DNA from: Akkermansia muciniphila
Lineage (GTDB): Bacteria > Verrucomicrobiota > Verrucomicrobiia > Limisphaerales > F1-80-MAGS106
Reading direction: 5' to 3'
Assembly: GCA_945865375.1 (NCBI GenBank)
Contig: CAMBEJ010000008.1
Span: 1 to 64,000 of the forward strand
Length of the DNA: 64,000 nucleotides
This document shows, in pieces, positions 1 through 8,912 of the stretch (position 1 is the first letter of the stretch; every line of letters starts with the position of its first letter). A model generated the notes under the pieces. That model searched no databases and was not told the origin of the DNA. It saw only the letters and a program-made list of their open reading frames with translations. Position numbers and translations under genes: made by a program.

Positions 1-252
1 GGCGGCCTCGAAATGTCTCCCACGGTTCGCACTTCACCTTCTGCACAGCCTCAAGAAGCAGGTGGTAATGATTGTCCAGAGCACGAGACAATGGAGGCGC
101 AGATGAAATCGAGGAACCAGTTCCGCCAGCAGTTCGCAAAAATGCCGACAGTCGCGTGCGTCGCGATAAATCGGCCGTCGTTCATTGCCGCGCGTGGTGA
201 GATGATACCAACCGCCCGCCCGCTCGATGCGCAGGAGTCTGGTCACTAACAC
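1..252 (-). pseudogene. REP-associated tyrosine transposase (RAYT), broken N-terminal part
   Basis: Read on the minus strand from 252, the product begins with the RAYT/Y1 transposase N-terminus (RIERAGGWYHLTTRGNER, then the segment up to LRLHCLV). At about position 82 the expected MDNHYH metal-binding motif is present only in another frame: one base of the ATG in 'ctc-atg-gac' is missing. The frame therefore turns into nonsense and ends at 34. The gene also runs to the window edge. The upstream flank (281-304) carries a relic of the same terminal sequence that flanks the second RAYT remnant at 2148-2661. Clearly a dead copy. Confidence 0.75.
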
Positions 253-318
253 GACCGTGACGTGGCCAATTTCAAAATCAAGTGTTAAATGTTAAGATGT
301 GACCGTGTGCCCTAATGG

Positions 319-400
319 GTGACCCCTTGCAGCACGGTGACGTTGTACGGTGAACCCCGCGTGATCCACGATATCGACCTGGTCGTTTTCCTCCGTGCCG
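319..400 (+). pseudogene. Nucleotidyltransferase fragment
   Basis: A short plus-strand stretch encodes TVTLYGEPRVIHDIDLVVFL, which resembles the G-x-PR-x-T/H-DIDLVV core of nucleotidyltransferase-fold proteins (AbiEii/DUF6036-like). Nothing recognisable precedes or follows it. It abuts the 3' end of the ATPase gene on the opposite strand. It is probably the leftover of a gene cut by insertion or deletion. The match is short, so the call is tentative. Confidence 0.35.
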
Positions 401-404
401 TGGT

Positions 405-1610
405 TCAAATACGCGCCAGCCATTCCCACGCAGGCCGCACCTCTACGCGCCGTTCGCCGTCGGTCAAAGTGTCCCGCTGGTCAAGAGTGAGGATCACACC
501 CTCGCGCCGGCCCGGGAAAGCGGCGGTTCCGGCCAGTCCCGCCAGCTCGCGCGGCAGGTTGGCCGGGGTCAGTTCAGTGCATACCTGAATGGCCTCGGTG
601 TCCGTGACGAAATCGCATTCCCAACGATCAGTCTCCCCGGCGTAGCAGCGGGACTTTCCGGCGCGGCGGAGGGCTAGAAAGACAGCGTTTTCCAGCCGGT
701 GGCCGAGGTCGGGCTGTGCCTGCGGGGAATTGGCCCGGCGCAGTCCGTTGTCGATGGCGTAGTATTTGCAGGGGCTGATGACACGCTGCTTGAAGGAGGT
801 GCTGAAACGCGGCAACGAGAGCACCAAATAGGCGTCCTCCAGATATTCCACATAGCGGGAGGTCTGACCCACGGCGGGGATGGCGAGGGCTTTGGTAAGC
901 CGCTGGAGAGAAACGGGCTGGCCGGTGTTGGCAAGCAGGTGCAGGCCCAGGTTCATCAAATGGCGCGTCTCGCGCAGCCCGTGCCGGTGGGCAATGTCCC
1001 GCTGGATGATGTCGCGGAAAAGATCGCGCAGCATCTCGGGCCGGCGCTCGCGCAGGAAGCCGGGGAAGCCGCCATCGTCCAGATACGCGCGCAGGGATGC
1101 CGCGCCTGACGTCTGCCCGGTGGAGTTCAGGTATTCCGTATAGCTGAAGGGGAATATCTCGAAGGAATGGTGGCGCCCGGTGAGTTTTGCGCCCAGCTCG
1201 CGCCCGAGCAAGGAAGCATTCGAGCCGGTGAGGCATACCGGGCGACCACGATCCAGAAGCAGGCGCACAAGCCGCTGCCATTCAGCCAGTTCCTGAACTT
1301 CGTCGAAGAAGACCGGCTTCCCGCCCGGGGCCAGCTCCTCAATGAGTTCAAGGAATGCGGCGAAGTCACCCACGCCCAGATCGAAGAGCCGGGGATCCTC
1401 GAAGTTGCAATAGAAGCCGCCGCCGGGTGTGCGCTCGCGCAGTTGGGCCTGCAAGGTGCTCTTGCCGGAACGCCTGACGCCGGTCAGGACGATGGCCTGG
1501 CTCGAATCCAGGGGAATCCGCGGCCCCAATGCGCGGAGCACGGGGTGCGCGGGAAGTGGCGACGGGGCTTGGTCACACAGGATGTACCGAAGTGTATCTC
1601 GTAACAGCAC
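405..1610 (-). CDS. AAA+ ATPase of the AAA_14/DUF4143 family
   Basis: This is a 401-residue protein with a Walker A motif (GVRRSGKST, about residues 44-52), a Walker B motif (FFDEVQ, about 101-106) and a sensor-like segment CLTGSNASLL (about 126-135). The C-terminal half fits DUF4143, which is usually paired with this ATPase domain. The start is GTG at 1610; the frame opens directly with the family's usual N-terminus. Family members are common, often horizontally moved, and of poorly defined function; some are discussed as toxin-antitoxin or regulatory ATPases. It is the only intact gene in the first 2.7 kb, between transposase and kinase debris. On the minus strand an AT-rich stretch just upstream contains TATGAT, a possible -10 element. 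Confidence 0.85.
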   Translation of the reverse strand: MLLRDTLRYILCDQAPSPLPAHPVLRALGPRIPLDSSQAIVLTGVRRSGKSTLQAQLRERTPGGGFYCNFEDPRLFDLGVGDFAAFLELIEELAPGGKPVFFDEVQELAEWQRLVRLLLDRGRPVCLTGSNASLLGRELGAKLTGRHHSFEIFPFSYTEYLNSTGQTSGAASLRAYLDDGGFPGFLRERRPEMLRDLFRDIIQRDIAHRHGLRETRHLMNLGLHLLANTGQPVSLQRLTKALAIPAVGQTSRYVEYLEDAYLVLSLPRFSTSFKQRVISPCKYYAIDNGLRRANSPQAQPDLGHRLENAVFLALRRAGKSRCYAGETDRWECDFVTDTEAIQVCTELTPANLPRELAGLAGTAAFPGRREGVILTLDQRDTLTDGERRVEVRPAWEWLARI

Positions 1611-1796
1611 ACTTTTGTTCTATCATAAAGTACAGTTTTTGAAAGCGTTGATTGGAGTAGAGGCGTGCACTCGTCATTGGGCCGGAGGAACGCATTGTGA
1701 TAGCAACTTCGCAAGCGCCCGGCCCTTATCATCCAGACCGACGCCGCCAACTCCAACCCACGCTACCCAAACACTTGATTCCGCTACTCCGTCGAG

Positions 1797-2139
1797 GGGA
1801 GGAACGGATGCAGGCGCTCATCGCGCACCTGCTGGCGCTTTCCCGCGTGGGCACCCAGTGCGCGAAGCTCGCACCGGTGGACAGTGCGCGGCGCTCGGCA
1901 CGGCACTGGCGAACCTCCGCACTGCCATCGCCGAGAGCGGAGCGACGGTGTCGCACGACTTGCTGCCGCGCGTGAGCGCCGACGCCTCGCAACTGGCGCA
2001 GCTCTTCCAGAACCTCGTGGGCAACGCGCTCAAGTATCGCTCCAAGCAGCCGCCGGTGGTCCACATCAGCGCGCAGCGCGAGGGGACGCAATGGCGCTTT
2101 GCCATTCGGGACAACGGCCTCGGCATCGAGCCGCAGTAA
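1797..2139 (+). pseudogene. Sensor histidine kinase remnant
   Basis: Two frames together give the end of a HisKA domain (EERMQALIAHLLALSRVGTQ) followed by a HATPase N-box (QLFQNLVGNALKYRSKQPP) and a partial G1 box (IRDNGLGIEPQ), after which a stop occurs at 2139. The frame changes near 1885. The rest of the HATPase domain and all upstream sensor domains are missing. The fragment stops 8 bp before the inverted repeat that begins the RAYT element at 2148, so that insertion may have cut the gene. Confidence 0.7.
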
Positions 2140-2147
2140 CATGGAGT

Positions 2148-2661
2148 CATCTCGACATTCGACAATTAACATGGAAACCAGATCACGGAGAATGTCTTTG
2201 ACATGGCCAGACCCCAGCAGATAGAGCGGGCCGGCGGGTGGTTTCATATGTTCAACTGACGGCACGGGCGCAGTGGGCATTTGTTTCAGGAACGGTTCAA
2301 ATCGGTTGTGGTCAGCCCATTCGAATGGGGGCTGGCGTTGAGCCGGTACGTGCATTTGAACCCAGTGCGCGTGAGGTCGCTGGGGTTGGGGAAAACCCAG
2401 CAGCAAAGGATCCACGCGGGGACGTCGTCGATTCCAGAGGTCAGCGTGGTGGAAGAAAGGGTCGCGCGGTTGCGACGGTATCGTTTGGATGTGGGACGGC
2501 GGGCATGCGGCTTGAAACTGGAAAGGTTGGCGGGTGCGGCGGGGATGACGGACTACAGCACGGTATCGATTGCCGTCAGGGTGTTTGAGAAGCGACTGAG
2601 GAAGAGTCAAGTCGAACAAGATCGGTTCAAGCAAGTTTGCCAATTGTTGAATGTCGAGATG
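2148..2661. mobile_element. Degenerate RAYT element with terminal inverted repeats
   Basis: CATCTCGACATTCGACAATT (2148-2167) and AATTGTTGAATGTCGAGATG (2642-2661) are inverted copies that match at 19 of 20 positions. They enclose the broken RAYT gene. The right copy overlaps the last codons of that gene. A diverged version of the same terminus (281-304) lies upstream of the other RAYT remnant. This looks like a transposase-bearing unit of about 0.5 kb; it is now inactive. Confidence 0.65.
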
Positions 2662-2664
2662 TGA
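2203..2664 (+). pseudogene. RAYT transposase, internally deleted and stopped
   Basis: From ATG 2203 the frame reads MARPQQIERAGGWFHM, which is the RAYT N-terminus, and then jumps directly to FN-stop-RHGRSGHLFQERFK, which is the region following the catalytic core. The middle (HxH motif and catalytic Tyr helix) is therefore deleted, and a TGA replaces an expected Arg codon. The C-terminal part (FQERFKSVVVSPFEWG, then LSRYVHLNPVRV) is well preserved to 2664. The element cannot encode an active transposase. Confidence 0.8.
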
Positions 2665-3106
2665 CCCCAATTGGATCCCTACAGAGAAATACCTGCGGGA
2701 AGCCCCGGTCTTTTGCGCTCTCACGGATGAGTTGGAATGCAGCAATTCCGAGCAATAGCTCATAGCATCGGTTGATGAATCGTGACCTGGAAAGAGTCAA
2801 AACACTCCACATTCCGTGCGGAAGACCGTCCAACGAAATCTTCTTGTCCAATCGATATTTCTCTGGGGATAGTAACTCTATGAGAGCCACCGGAAGAGGC
2901 ATGAACTGGAAAGCAAGGAGACCTAGAAAAAGATAGCCCCATCTGGAGCTGAACAAAGGGGCTCGATGACATCCCAAGTCCTTCCCGAAGAGAAAAAGGC
3001 CAAGAGCAAGCAGGGAGCCAACCAGCGCCTTGCCGTCCTGACTCACCGTTCCAAACACCAGAGGGGACAAGCAAACACCCAGCGCACCGGGAATAGACTT
3101 TAACAT
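2627..3106 (-). pseudogene. O-antigen ligase/polymerase-like membrane protein, N-terminal fragment
   Basis: Starting from ATG 3106, the fragment contains three probable membrane segments (for example VGSLLALGLFLF and GYLFLGLLAFQF) and the segment MPLPVALIELLSPEK. Together these resemble the N-terminus of O-antigen ligase/Wzy-type proteins, which normally have ten or more membrane spans and over 400 residues. Similarity ends around 2690, where the frame runs into the RAYT element border and stops at 2627. It lies just downstream of the wzc-like gene in the same orientation, where a polymerase or ligase would be expected. The gene is therefore probably a 3'-deleted relic. Confidence 0.6.
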
Positions 3107-3192
3107 GTCGACCGCCAAGGGGATAGCACCTGGTCTTTAATTCGATCGCCGCAGAGGACAAAGATTTCCAGGGAACTCAGACCACGCCGTGT

Positions 3193-5640
3193 TCAAACGC
3201 GATGCCCTTTGTCTTCCTTTATCCCTGAATGTGAGGCTCTCGCGTCAACCCCCTCGGAACTGGCTGCGGGAGGCGTTGTCGGCGTCATCCCGGCACCCCT
3301 CTGCGCCGCCCTCCGGGCTTTGAATTCCAGAGATTTTGCGGCCTCAGAAGCCGCAAGGGTGTGTCTCGAAGTAATCTCCCCAACTCTTGCCTTGGCCGCT
3401 GCTTCGATGGATCCTGCTTTCAGATGGCCGCGCTTCGGTTGCGCCATCTTTGAGCCAGGCTTGGGTACATCAGCGTCGCCCAGTGGAGTCTGATCTGTTT
3501 GCTCCTGGTTGTAATAGGCGTGGTAATAGTTGTTGTAATAATAGTAAGGGTTGTCGGCGGTAATTCCATTCAACACGATGCCAAGTATTAGAGCCCCGCG
3601 ATGCCGGACTGCCTGGAGCGCCGTCTTGGCGAACTTCATCGGTGTCTGGCCGGCACGCACCACAAACAACAAACCGTCAGCGAGGCTCGCCAAGGTGAAC
3701 GTGTCGTCGATCCCGGTGAGGGGTGGACAATCCACTATGATGTAATCAAATTCCTTTTTTACTGCATCGAAAAATTCCTTTGTGATCGGGCTGATCAACA
3801 ACTCTCCCGGATTAGGTGGCAGTTTTCCAGTCGTAATGATCTTCAAAGATCGAACTTCCGTCGGCTTTATGACATCCGTCCAGTGGGACTCCCCGGCGAG
3901 GATGTCGCTCATGCCCGTCTCGCGTTGAACTCTGAAATAAAAATGCACTTTGCCTCGGCGGAGGTCAGCGTCAATCAAAAGAACCTTGTGCCCAGCCATA
4001 GCCAACGTGGCGGCAAAGTTTACAGTGAATGTGGTTTTCCCGTCCCCAGGCACGGCGCTAGTGACCAAGAGCAATTGCCTGGATCCCCGATCCGCTCCAA
4101 GCATTACAGCGGACCTCACGCCTCGAATTGACTCCGAAAACATGTTGTGCTGACTCAACTTGGTGATCAGCAAAAAACCGTCTTTGTTGTTGCCCGGCTC
4201 AACTTGGGGCACCTGCCCAAGAACCGGTTCACCCAGTGCCTCCTCAAGCTCCTCCGCAAGCTGCACACGATCGTCTAGTCTTTGCAGGAAGTAGGCGATC
4301 CCGAGTCCAACCGCCAAACCAGAGAGAAAGCCGAACAAGATCATCTTCCGGCGCTGTTGATTCCCCCAGCTGGGTGTCTCCCCACTCCCCTCCCCAAGCG
4401 CCGTGATGTCGTAATCCTCCTCGGGAACCATGCTGCGGTCGATCGTGGCCAGGTTCTTGTCGAGGGATTCGATGATCGCTCTTTGAGAAGTTTCCTGTGT
4501 CTGCAGTTCGTTGTAATCGTCCTGCAGCCTTCTGCTCTCGATCACCTTTTTCCTTTGATTATCGATGACCGCATCGTAGCCTTTTTCTTGAGAAATGAGC
4601 GATTCCAGCCTCGCTTTTTTGCTCCTCTCAATCCTCTCAACCTCGAATTTGATCGTCTGCTGCAACTGGGCGACCGCTTCCTGAATCTGGATCATGAAAG
4701 GATGCTTCGGTTTGAGCAACAGCCTCACTTTTTCCAACTCCACCATCTTGCCCTGCAACTGGAGGTTGAGATCTTGGTATTTGGAGCTGTCCACAAACCT
4801 GTCCAAAGGATCTGAGCTCAGGGACTGGTTCGCTCCTTGCGCGCTCTTGGGTGGGCTGGCTCCTCCAGGAGGCTGATTGGCGGAAGACGTGAAATTACCC
4901 AGCGCTCCTTCGGCTATTTTCTGAGCCGTTGTCTGTTCCAAAAGTTCCCTCTCCTTGGTCAACTGATCTCTCTCAGCGATGAGCTGATCCAGTTTGCGCT
5001 GGTCATTGGCTCCAGTTTCCGCAGCGCTCCCAATATTATGATCCGTACGGAATTGCTGCATCTTTTCGATCACGCGCCTGAGTTCCTCCCTCTCCCTGTT
5101 GACCTGGACCTCAGTCGTGAATCCTGTTTTTGCAAACAATCGACTTCGCTTCTCCTCCTTGTATTTGATCACCTCGTTAGCCCAGTTCGTGGAGAAGAGA
5201 TAGGCATAGCGGAAATCGGTGCTTGTCACCACCAACTTGAACGAGTTAGCAGCGGTCAATTCGGCGCTCGGAACGTAACTGGGGGTCATCGGGTTGGCAT
5301 AGAGCTTGTGAACCTGCTTCCGAGTGCGTTCGAGCACCAAATAGTTCCTCATCTCCGCCAGCCGATTCTCGTAAAACTTGTCCATCATCTCCAGAATCTG
5401 TGCCTTCGTTTGCAACACTCCGACTTTTTGCGGGATGGAGATGATGGATGTCGCCTCATACTGGTTTGGTGTCTGAAAGGCTCGGTAGGAGCTCACACCC
5501 AGCCCGGCAAGCGAAAACACAACCAGCAGCCACCACCGCCCCCCCACTAATTTGAGGTGGCGACGCACCTGCATGGACAGATTGAGCCTGTCCACCATGC
5601 TGGTGCCATGGGCCACGTTCGGATAGGGAGCTTTGTTCAT
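3193..5640 (-). CDS. Wzc-like polysaccharide co-polymerase with BY-kinase domain
   Basis: This 815-residue inner-membrane protein would control chain length and export of a surface polysaccharide through tyrosine autophosphorylation. It has an N-terminal Wzz domain with a membrane span at about 37-52. A long coiled-coil periplasmic part spans about 160-400, and a second span is at about 432-452. The cytoplasmic kinase has Walker A (AVPGDGKTT, 529-537), Walker A' (LLIDADLRRG, 554-563) and Walker B (IIVDCPP, 634-640). A tyrosine cluster with eight Tyr lies at 699-710. Unlike classical BY-kinases, about 105 residues rich in Lys, Ala and Ser follow the cluster. The gene starts at ATG 5640, 26 bp after the export protein gene, so the two are likely co-transcribed. 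Confidence 0.92.
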   Translation of the reverse strand: MNKAPYPNVAHGTSMVDRLNLSMQVRRHLKLVGGRWWLLVVFSLAGLGVSSYRAFQTPNQYEATSIISIPQKVGVLQTKAQILEMMDKFYENRLAEMRNYLVLERTRKQVHKLYANPMTPSYVPSAELTAANSFKLVVTSTDFRYAYLFSTNWANEVIKYKEEKRSRLFAKTGFTTEVQVNREREELRRVIEKMQQFRTDHNIGSAAETGANDQRKLDQLIAERDQLTKERELLEQTTAQKIAEGALGNFTSSANQPPGGASPPKSAQGANQSLSSDPLDRFVDSSKYQDLNLQLQGKMVELEKVRLLLKPKHPFMIQIQEAVAQLQQTIKFEVERIERSKKARLESLISQEKGYDAVIDNQRKKVIESRRLQDDYNELQTQETSQRAIIESLDKNLATIDRSMVPEEDYDITALGEGSGETPSWGNQQRRKMILFGFLSGLAVGLGIAYFLQRLDDRVQLAEELEEALGEPVLGQVPQVEPGNNKDGFLLITKLSQHNMFSESIRGVRSAVMLGADRGSRQLLLVTSAVPGDGKTTFTVNFAATLAMAGHKVLLIDADLRRGKVHFYFRVQRETGMSDILAGESHWTDVIKPTEVRSLKIITTGKLPPNPGELLISPITKEFFDAVKKEFDYIIVDCPPLTGIDDTFTLASLADGLLFVVRAGQTPMKFAKTALQAVRHRGALILGIVLNGITADNPYYYYNNYYHAYYNQEQTDQTPLGDADVPKPGSKMAQPKRGHLKAGSIEAAAKARVGEITSRHTLAASEAAKSLEFKARRAAQRGAGMTPTTPPAASSEGVDARASHSGIKEDKGHRV

Positions 5641-5666
5641 TGCTACCAGGCTTGGGGTTTCTCAGC

Positions 5667-6404
5667 CTAGAAAACCAACCCCTTCTCAGGCACCTGAATC
5701 GTGTCCCCATCCTGCAAAATCTTGTCAAGATCCTTCCTGCCCTTGCGCAAAATAGCATCGACATCAACCACAATGATCTTAGGCTTTTTGACTCCTGGTT
5801 CGCTTCGAATGATCTTCACCTTCCTCAGTTGGGCATAGTCCGTGTAACCCTTTTCGACAATCGCGTCTGAGAGTTTTTTTTGCTCGCCGGGATTTAATTT
5901 TAAGAGACCCTTGATGATGCTTCCCACAAAAACTACCTGCCCAAACCGCTCGCTCCTGCTGGTGAGTTGAATAGTGACAGTCACTTTATGATAATAATCG
6001 GCCTCCAACCCCGCGACCAACTCAGTCTTCACCTGCTCCGTAGTCTTGCCCACGGCCTGGACGGATATTAATGGGCTCTGCCTGACCCGGCTGACAGGGA
6101 AGGTCAATTGCCCCAGGGAACTCACGATCAGCTCTGGAAACTCTGCGTCGCGGACGGGGTCTTCCTGGATTGTGTATTTGATCTTATCCTGATGAACGAG
6201 CTTGTGGGCTGAAAGAAGTTCGGCATCAGCGTCTGACAAAGACTCCTTAGGTTTCGCCACTTCTTTTGGTGCTTCCAGAGTGCTTCGCGGCTCATCCGGT
6301 TTGGCCGACGGCTTTGAGTCATCACCCCGCGCCGATGCCGCGCATGTCACAACCAGCCCCACGATAGCGGAAAAGCCGGATAAAAGTTGGTTTTTAAGTT
6401 TCAT
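5667..6404 (-). CDS. Wza-like polysaccharide export protein
   Basis: This 245-residue exported protein is the outer-membrane/periplasmic partner of the Wzc-like kinase encoded next to it. A signal peptide is visible (MKLKNQLLSGFSAIVG, then VTCAASARG). A poly-export domain with the SPLISVQAVGKTTEQVKTEL segment lies at about 110-140. A second SLBB-like portion (GQVVFVGSIIKGL, to VVDVDAILRKG) follows, ending in LDKILQDGDTIQVPEKGLVF. No lipobox Cys is seen at the expected cleavage site. It belongs to the minus-strand polysaccharide operon, between the broken outer-membrane protein gene and wzc. Confidence 0.88.
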   Translation of the reverse strand: MKLKNQLLSGFSAIVGLVVTCAASARGDDSKPSAKPDEPRSTLEAPKEVAKPKESLSDADAELLSAHKLVHQDKIKYTIQEDPVRDAEFPELIVSSLGQLTFPVSRVRQSPLISVQAVGKTTEQVKTELVAGLEADYYHKVTVTIQLTSRSERFGQVVFVGSIIKGLLKLNPGEQKKLSDAIVEKGYTDYAQLRKVKIIRSEPGVKKPKIIVVDVDAILRKGRKDLDKILQDGDTIQVPEKGLVF

Positions 6405-6423
6405 GGAAACCTGTTTGATTCAA

Positions 6424-6918
6424 TCAAAACTGACTAACGCTGTAAATCGATATCGTATGGCTCCAGGCGGAATCAGGCGCGACGCTGAACGAGTTAATAC
6501 TCGGCGTGTTCAGGTAAAACCGATACCCGGCACCCATGCTGAACTGCATAAGATGGTCTTTAGAGATGGGGTAAATAAACCCGATTCCGACATGTGGGCC
6601 AATCGACCAATCAGCCAGCGGCTTGTCAGCAGACAGATTGATGTTGTCGTTGAACTCGGACTGGATTTCCCCTGCGATTCGGCCCTGCAACCGGCCCCAC
6701 TTCAGGTTGTACTTGGCTGCCGGCGGCTGCCTAAACGGCACATTTGGTGAAGATCGCAGGGTCGTCTAAGCATTGGCTTCGATGACGACGCAGGCAACGG
6801 TCAGAGCTCCGACCGCCAGCCTGCACCACACCCAGAACCCGCCCAACCGGTCAAAAACACCCTTCCGCACAAGCGCCCATCCCCACCGCAGCGCTGCTAC
6901 TTTGTTCTCGTCGCTCAT
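6424..6918 (-). pseudogene. Outer-membrane beta-barrel protein, 5' remnant with in-frame stop
   Basis: ATG 6918 opens a frame MSDENKVAALRWGWALV that continues into a signal-peptide-like segment ending VACVVIEANA. A TAG at 6766-6768 follows. The same frame then resumes with a porin-like start (AAKYNLKWGRLQGRIAGEI, NDNINLSADK, then GAGYRFYL) and stops at 6424. Proteins with this start are normally several hundred residues of beta-barrel. Only 19 bp separate the stop from the export gene, so the C-terminal barrel has been deleted. The gene thus carries a nonsense mutation and a 3' truncation. Confidence 0.6.
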
Positions 6919-6923
6919 CAGCT

Positions 6924-8912
6924 CTAGCGACCTGTGTTAGCTCCAGTCGATGACACCTCGGTCTCAATGATGCGAGACCCATCCAAATCATTGGAAGGTG
7001 TCAAGCCGGCATTGCGGCCTTTAGTGCCCCGTTTGGATGAGTTTGACGCATCAAGACCTGCGTCCGTTCCAGCTCCGGCAAAGTCACCGATGAGCACGCT
7101 GCCGTCATCCGACTTTGCAACCAAACCCCCGTCTTTGCGGAGATCGAAGTTCAGAGAATTTGATGCAGGCAGTGTCGGAGTTGACCCGTCGGGAGTCGTG
7201 AACTTGACTGGCAGGCTGTTTGCGTCATGAGTCGTAGCGATAAAGGTGCCTTTTCGAGTATCCAATGTCAGCGTGACACTGTCTCCTTCTGAAATCTCGA
7301 TTTTCAACCCGTTGAGTGAACCTAATGAGATCTCGAAATCTCCACCCACAGCCGTAAAAAGTACCGCGCCTTGTTCTGAGTAGGCAATCGAAAGTTCGTT
7401 CTTGAGCCCAACTTTCATCCGTTTCTCGCTGTTCGGCTGCATGACTGGGTCCTGCGACACCCCCTCCAAAATCAGGGGGACACCGTAATCCCACTTAAGA
7501 CCAATCGGCTCTTTGGCCCCTGAAGCCGAGGCTAGGCCCCCTCGAGATAACCGACCTCTTTCGATGACCTTGTTTTCGCCAGTCAAGCTGATCTCTTTGC
7601 GCGTCACCGTGTTCACCAGACTGACACGGCCCCCCACGGCTGCGGTTGAATAGACTGAATCTGCCAGCGAGGCAAACTGAAACGAGGCGCCCGGTGCCAC
7701 GGTCCCGACCGTTCGGCTTGGTAGCAAAACGAGCATGGATAAATCCGGTGACTTGTTGAGGATGTCAGCCGTCTTGAGCTTCGCGTTCCATTGAAGCCCG
7801 AATTCCTGTCCGCTCAGACCAAGGGGTTTCCAGCCAGGGATCTCGGGAATCGACGCCGAAATATATCGTTTGATCACGTTGAAGCTCAATGTCTGCGTCC
7901 CCAGATCGTGAAAGAGCTCCAACTCGGTCCCGTTTGCCAAACTCACCCTCGGCGCTCTCCCCGGCTCGACGCGAATCGATTGTTCACCCACTGCAATCTC
8001 AAGACCCGCTCCGAGCGTTCCCCGGACCGTGACTTCTGTGACTGGCGTCAACCGCATGATCTTCTTGCCACCCTTTCCATCCGTCATCTCCCTCAAGGGA
8101 CCTCCTGTGATCGCGGCTTGTCCAGGCCAAAAAGCAAAAGCCTTGCCATCCGCTGTGCTGCCGGTGACCGCCCCATTCCCAGCAAGGTAATAACTCAAAT
8201 CGGTAAAGATCCCCGTCTTGGTGGTTGAGTTCGGCCCCACGACCGCTTTGGCTCCATCAGGAAGGTGGATCTGCACCATCACCATCAGATCGGAGGTCGA
8301 AGACTGACCCGTAGCCACCTCAACGGAGGATCGGGGCTCTGAGTAACCAAAAGTAGCAGACTCCCCAATAGGAAGCTCCGCTTTCCACGTACTCAGATTC
8401 TCTCCCGTGATTTCCGCAGATCGCTCCACAGCACTGACCACCCAACGCGTTCCCCGTTGAATGGGTCGGAGTTCGAGGCCTTCCACTATCAATCGTCCCT
8501 TGTTTTTGGCGGCATCTTCGAAAGAAACGACAGAAGCGTTGTTTATCCGAATCTTGAAGACTTCGTCCCCAGCGCCCACAAAATGGAGTGTGGTGACTTG
8601 CCCCTGCGCCACGTTGGCGACTGTAAAACTCCTCGGCTGCAGCCCAAGCACCGCGGTCTGACCTGTGGCGAACTCCCAAACCGAAGCCTGCCCTCTCAGA
8701 TTTTGTGCCGAAATTGAACTGCCGGTATCTCGGATGATTCGAACAACCGCATTGGTGCTCAGTTGAATCACCGACTTATTGGGCAACCCAATCTGAACGG
8801 AACGTCGGCCAGAAAACTGGCTCAGATCCAAATACTTCTGGTCAGGCGCCCACCCCAAACCAAGAGTCTGACCCCTCGTTGCGACGGGAATCATCGGCGC
8901 TGCACCTTCCAC
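6924..8912 (-). pseudogene. Giant FecR-like repeat protein, segment 5 (C-terminal)
   Basis: This 662-codon open frame continues the repeat protein after a frameshift at about 8912-8916; the preceding frame ends TKGHSYSVWKVQRR, and this one picks up at VEGAAPMIPVATRG. It contains one full repeat unit (KIRINNASVVSFED, RGTRWVVSAVERSAEI, LPDGAKAVVGPNS, ADGKAFAF, LANGTELELF) and a diverged final unit, and ends with a Ser/Thr/Gly-rich tail. The LPDG-x-A-x-x-GP-x-S box resembles the FecR 'L-DG-x-x-x-x-x-x-S' element. On its own it lacks a plausible start and signal peptide, so it is treated as part of one dead gene. Confidence 0.65.

Noticed and set aside
699-1109. Plus-strand frame opposite the AAA+ ATPase
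   Set aside because: Composition is that of an antisense shadow; the minus strand holds Walker motifs and a continuous family match.
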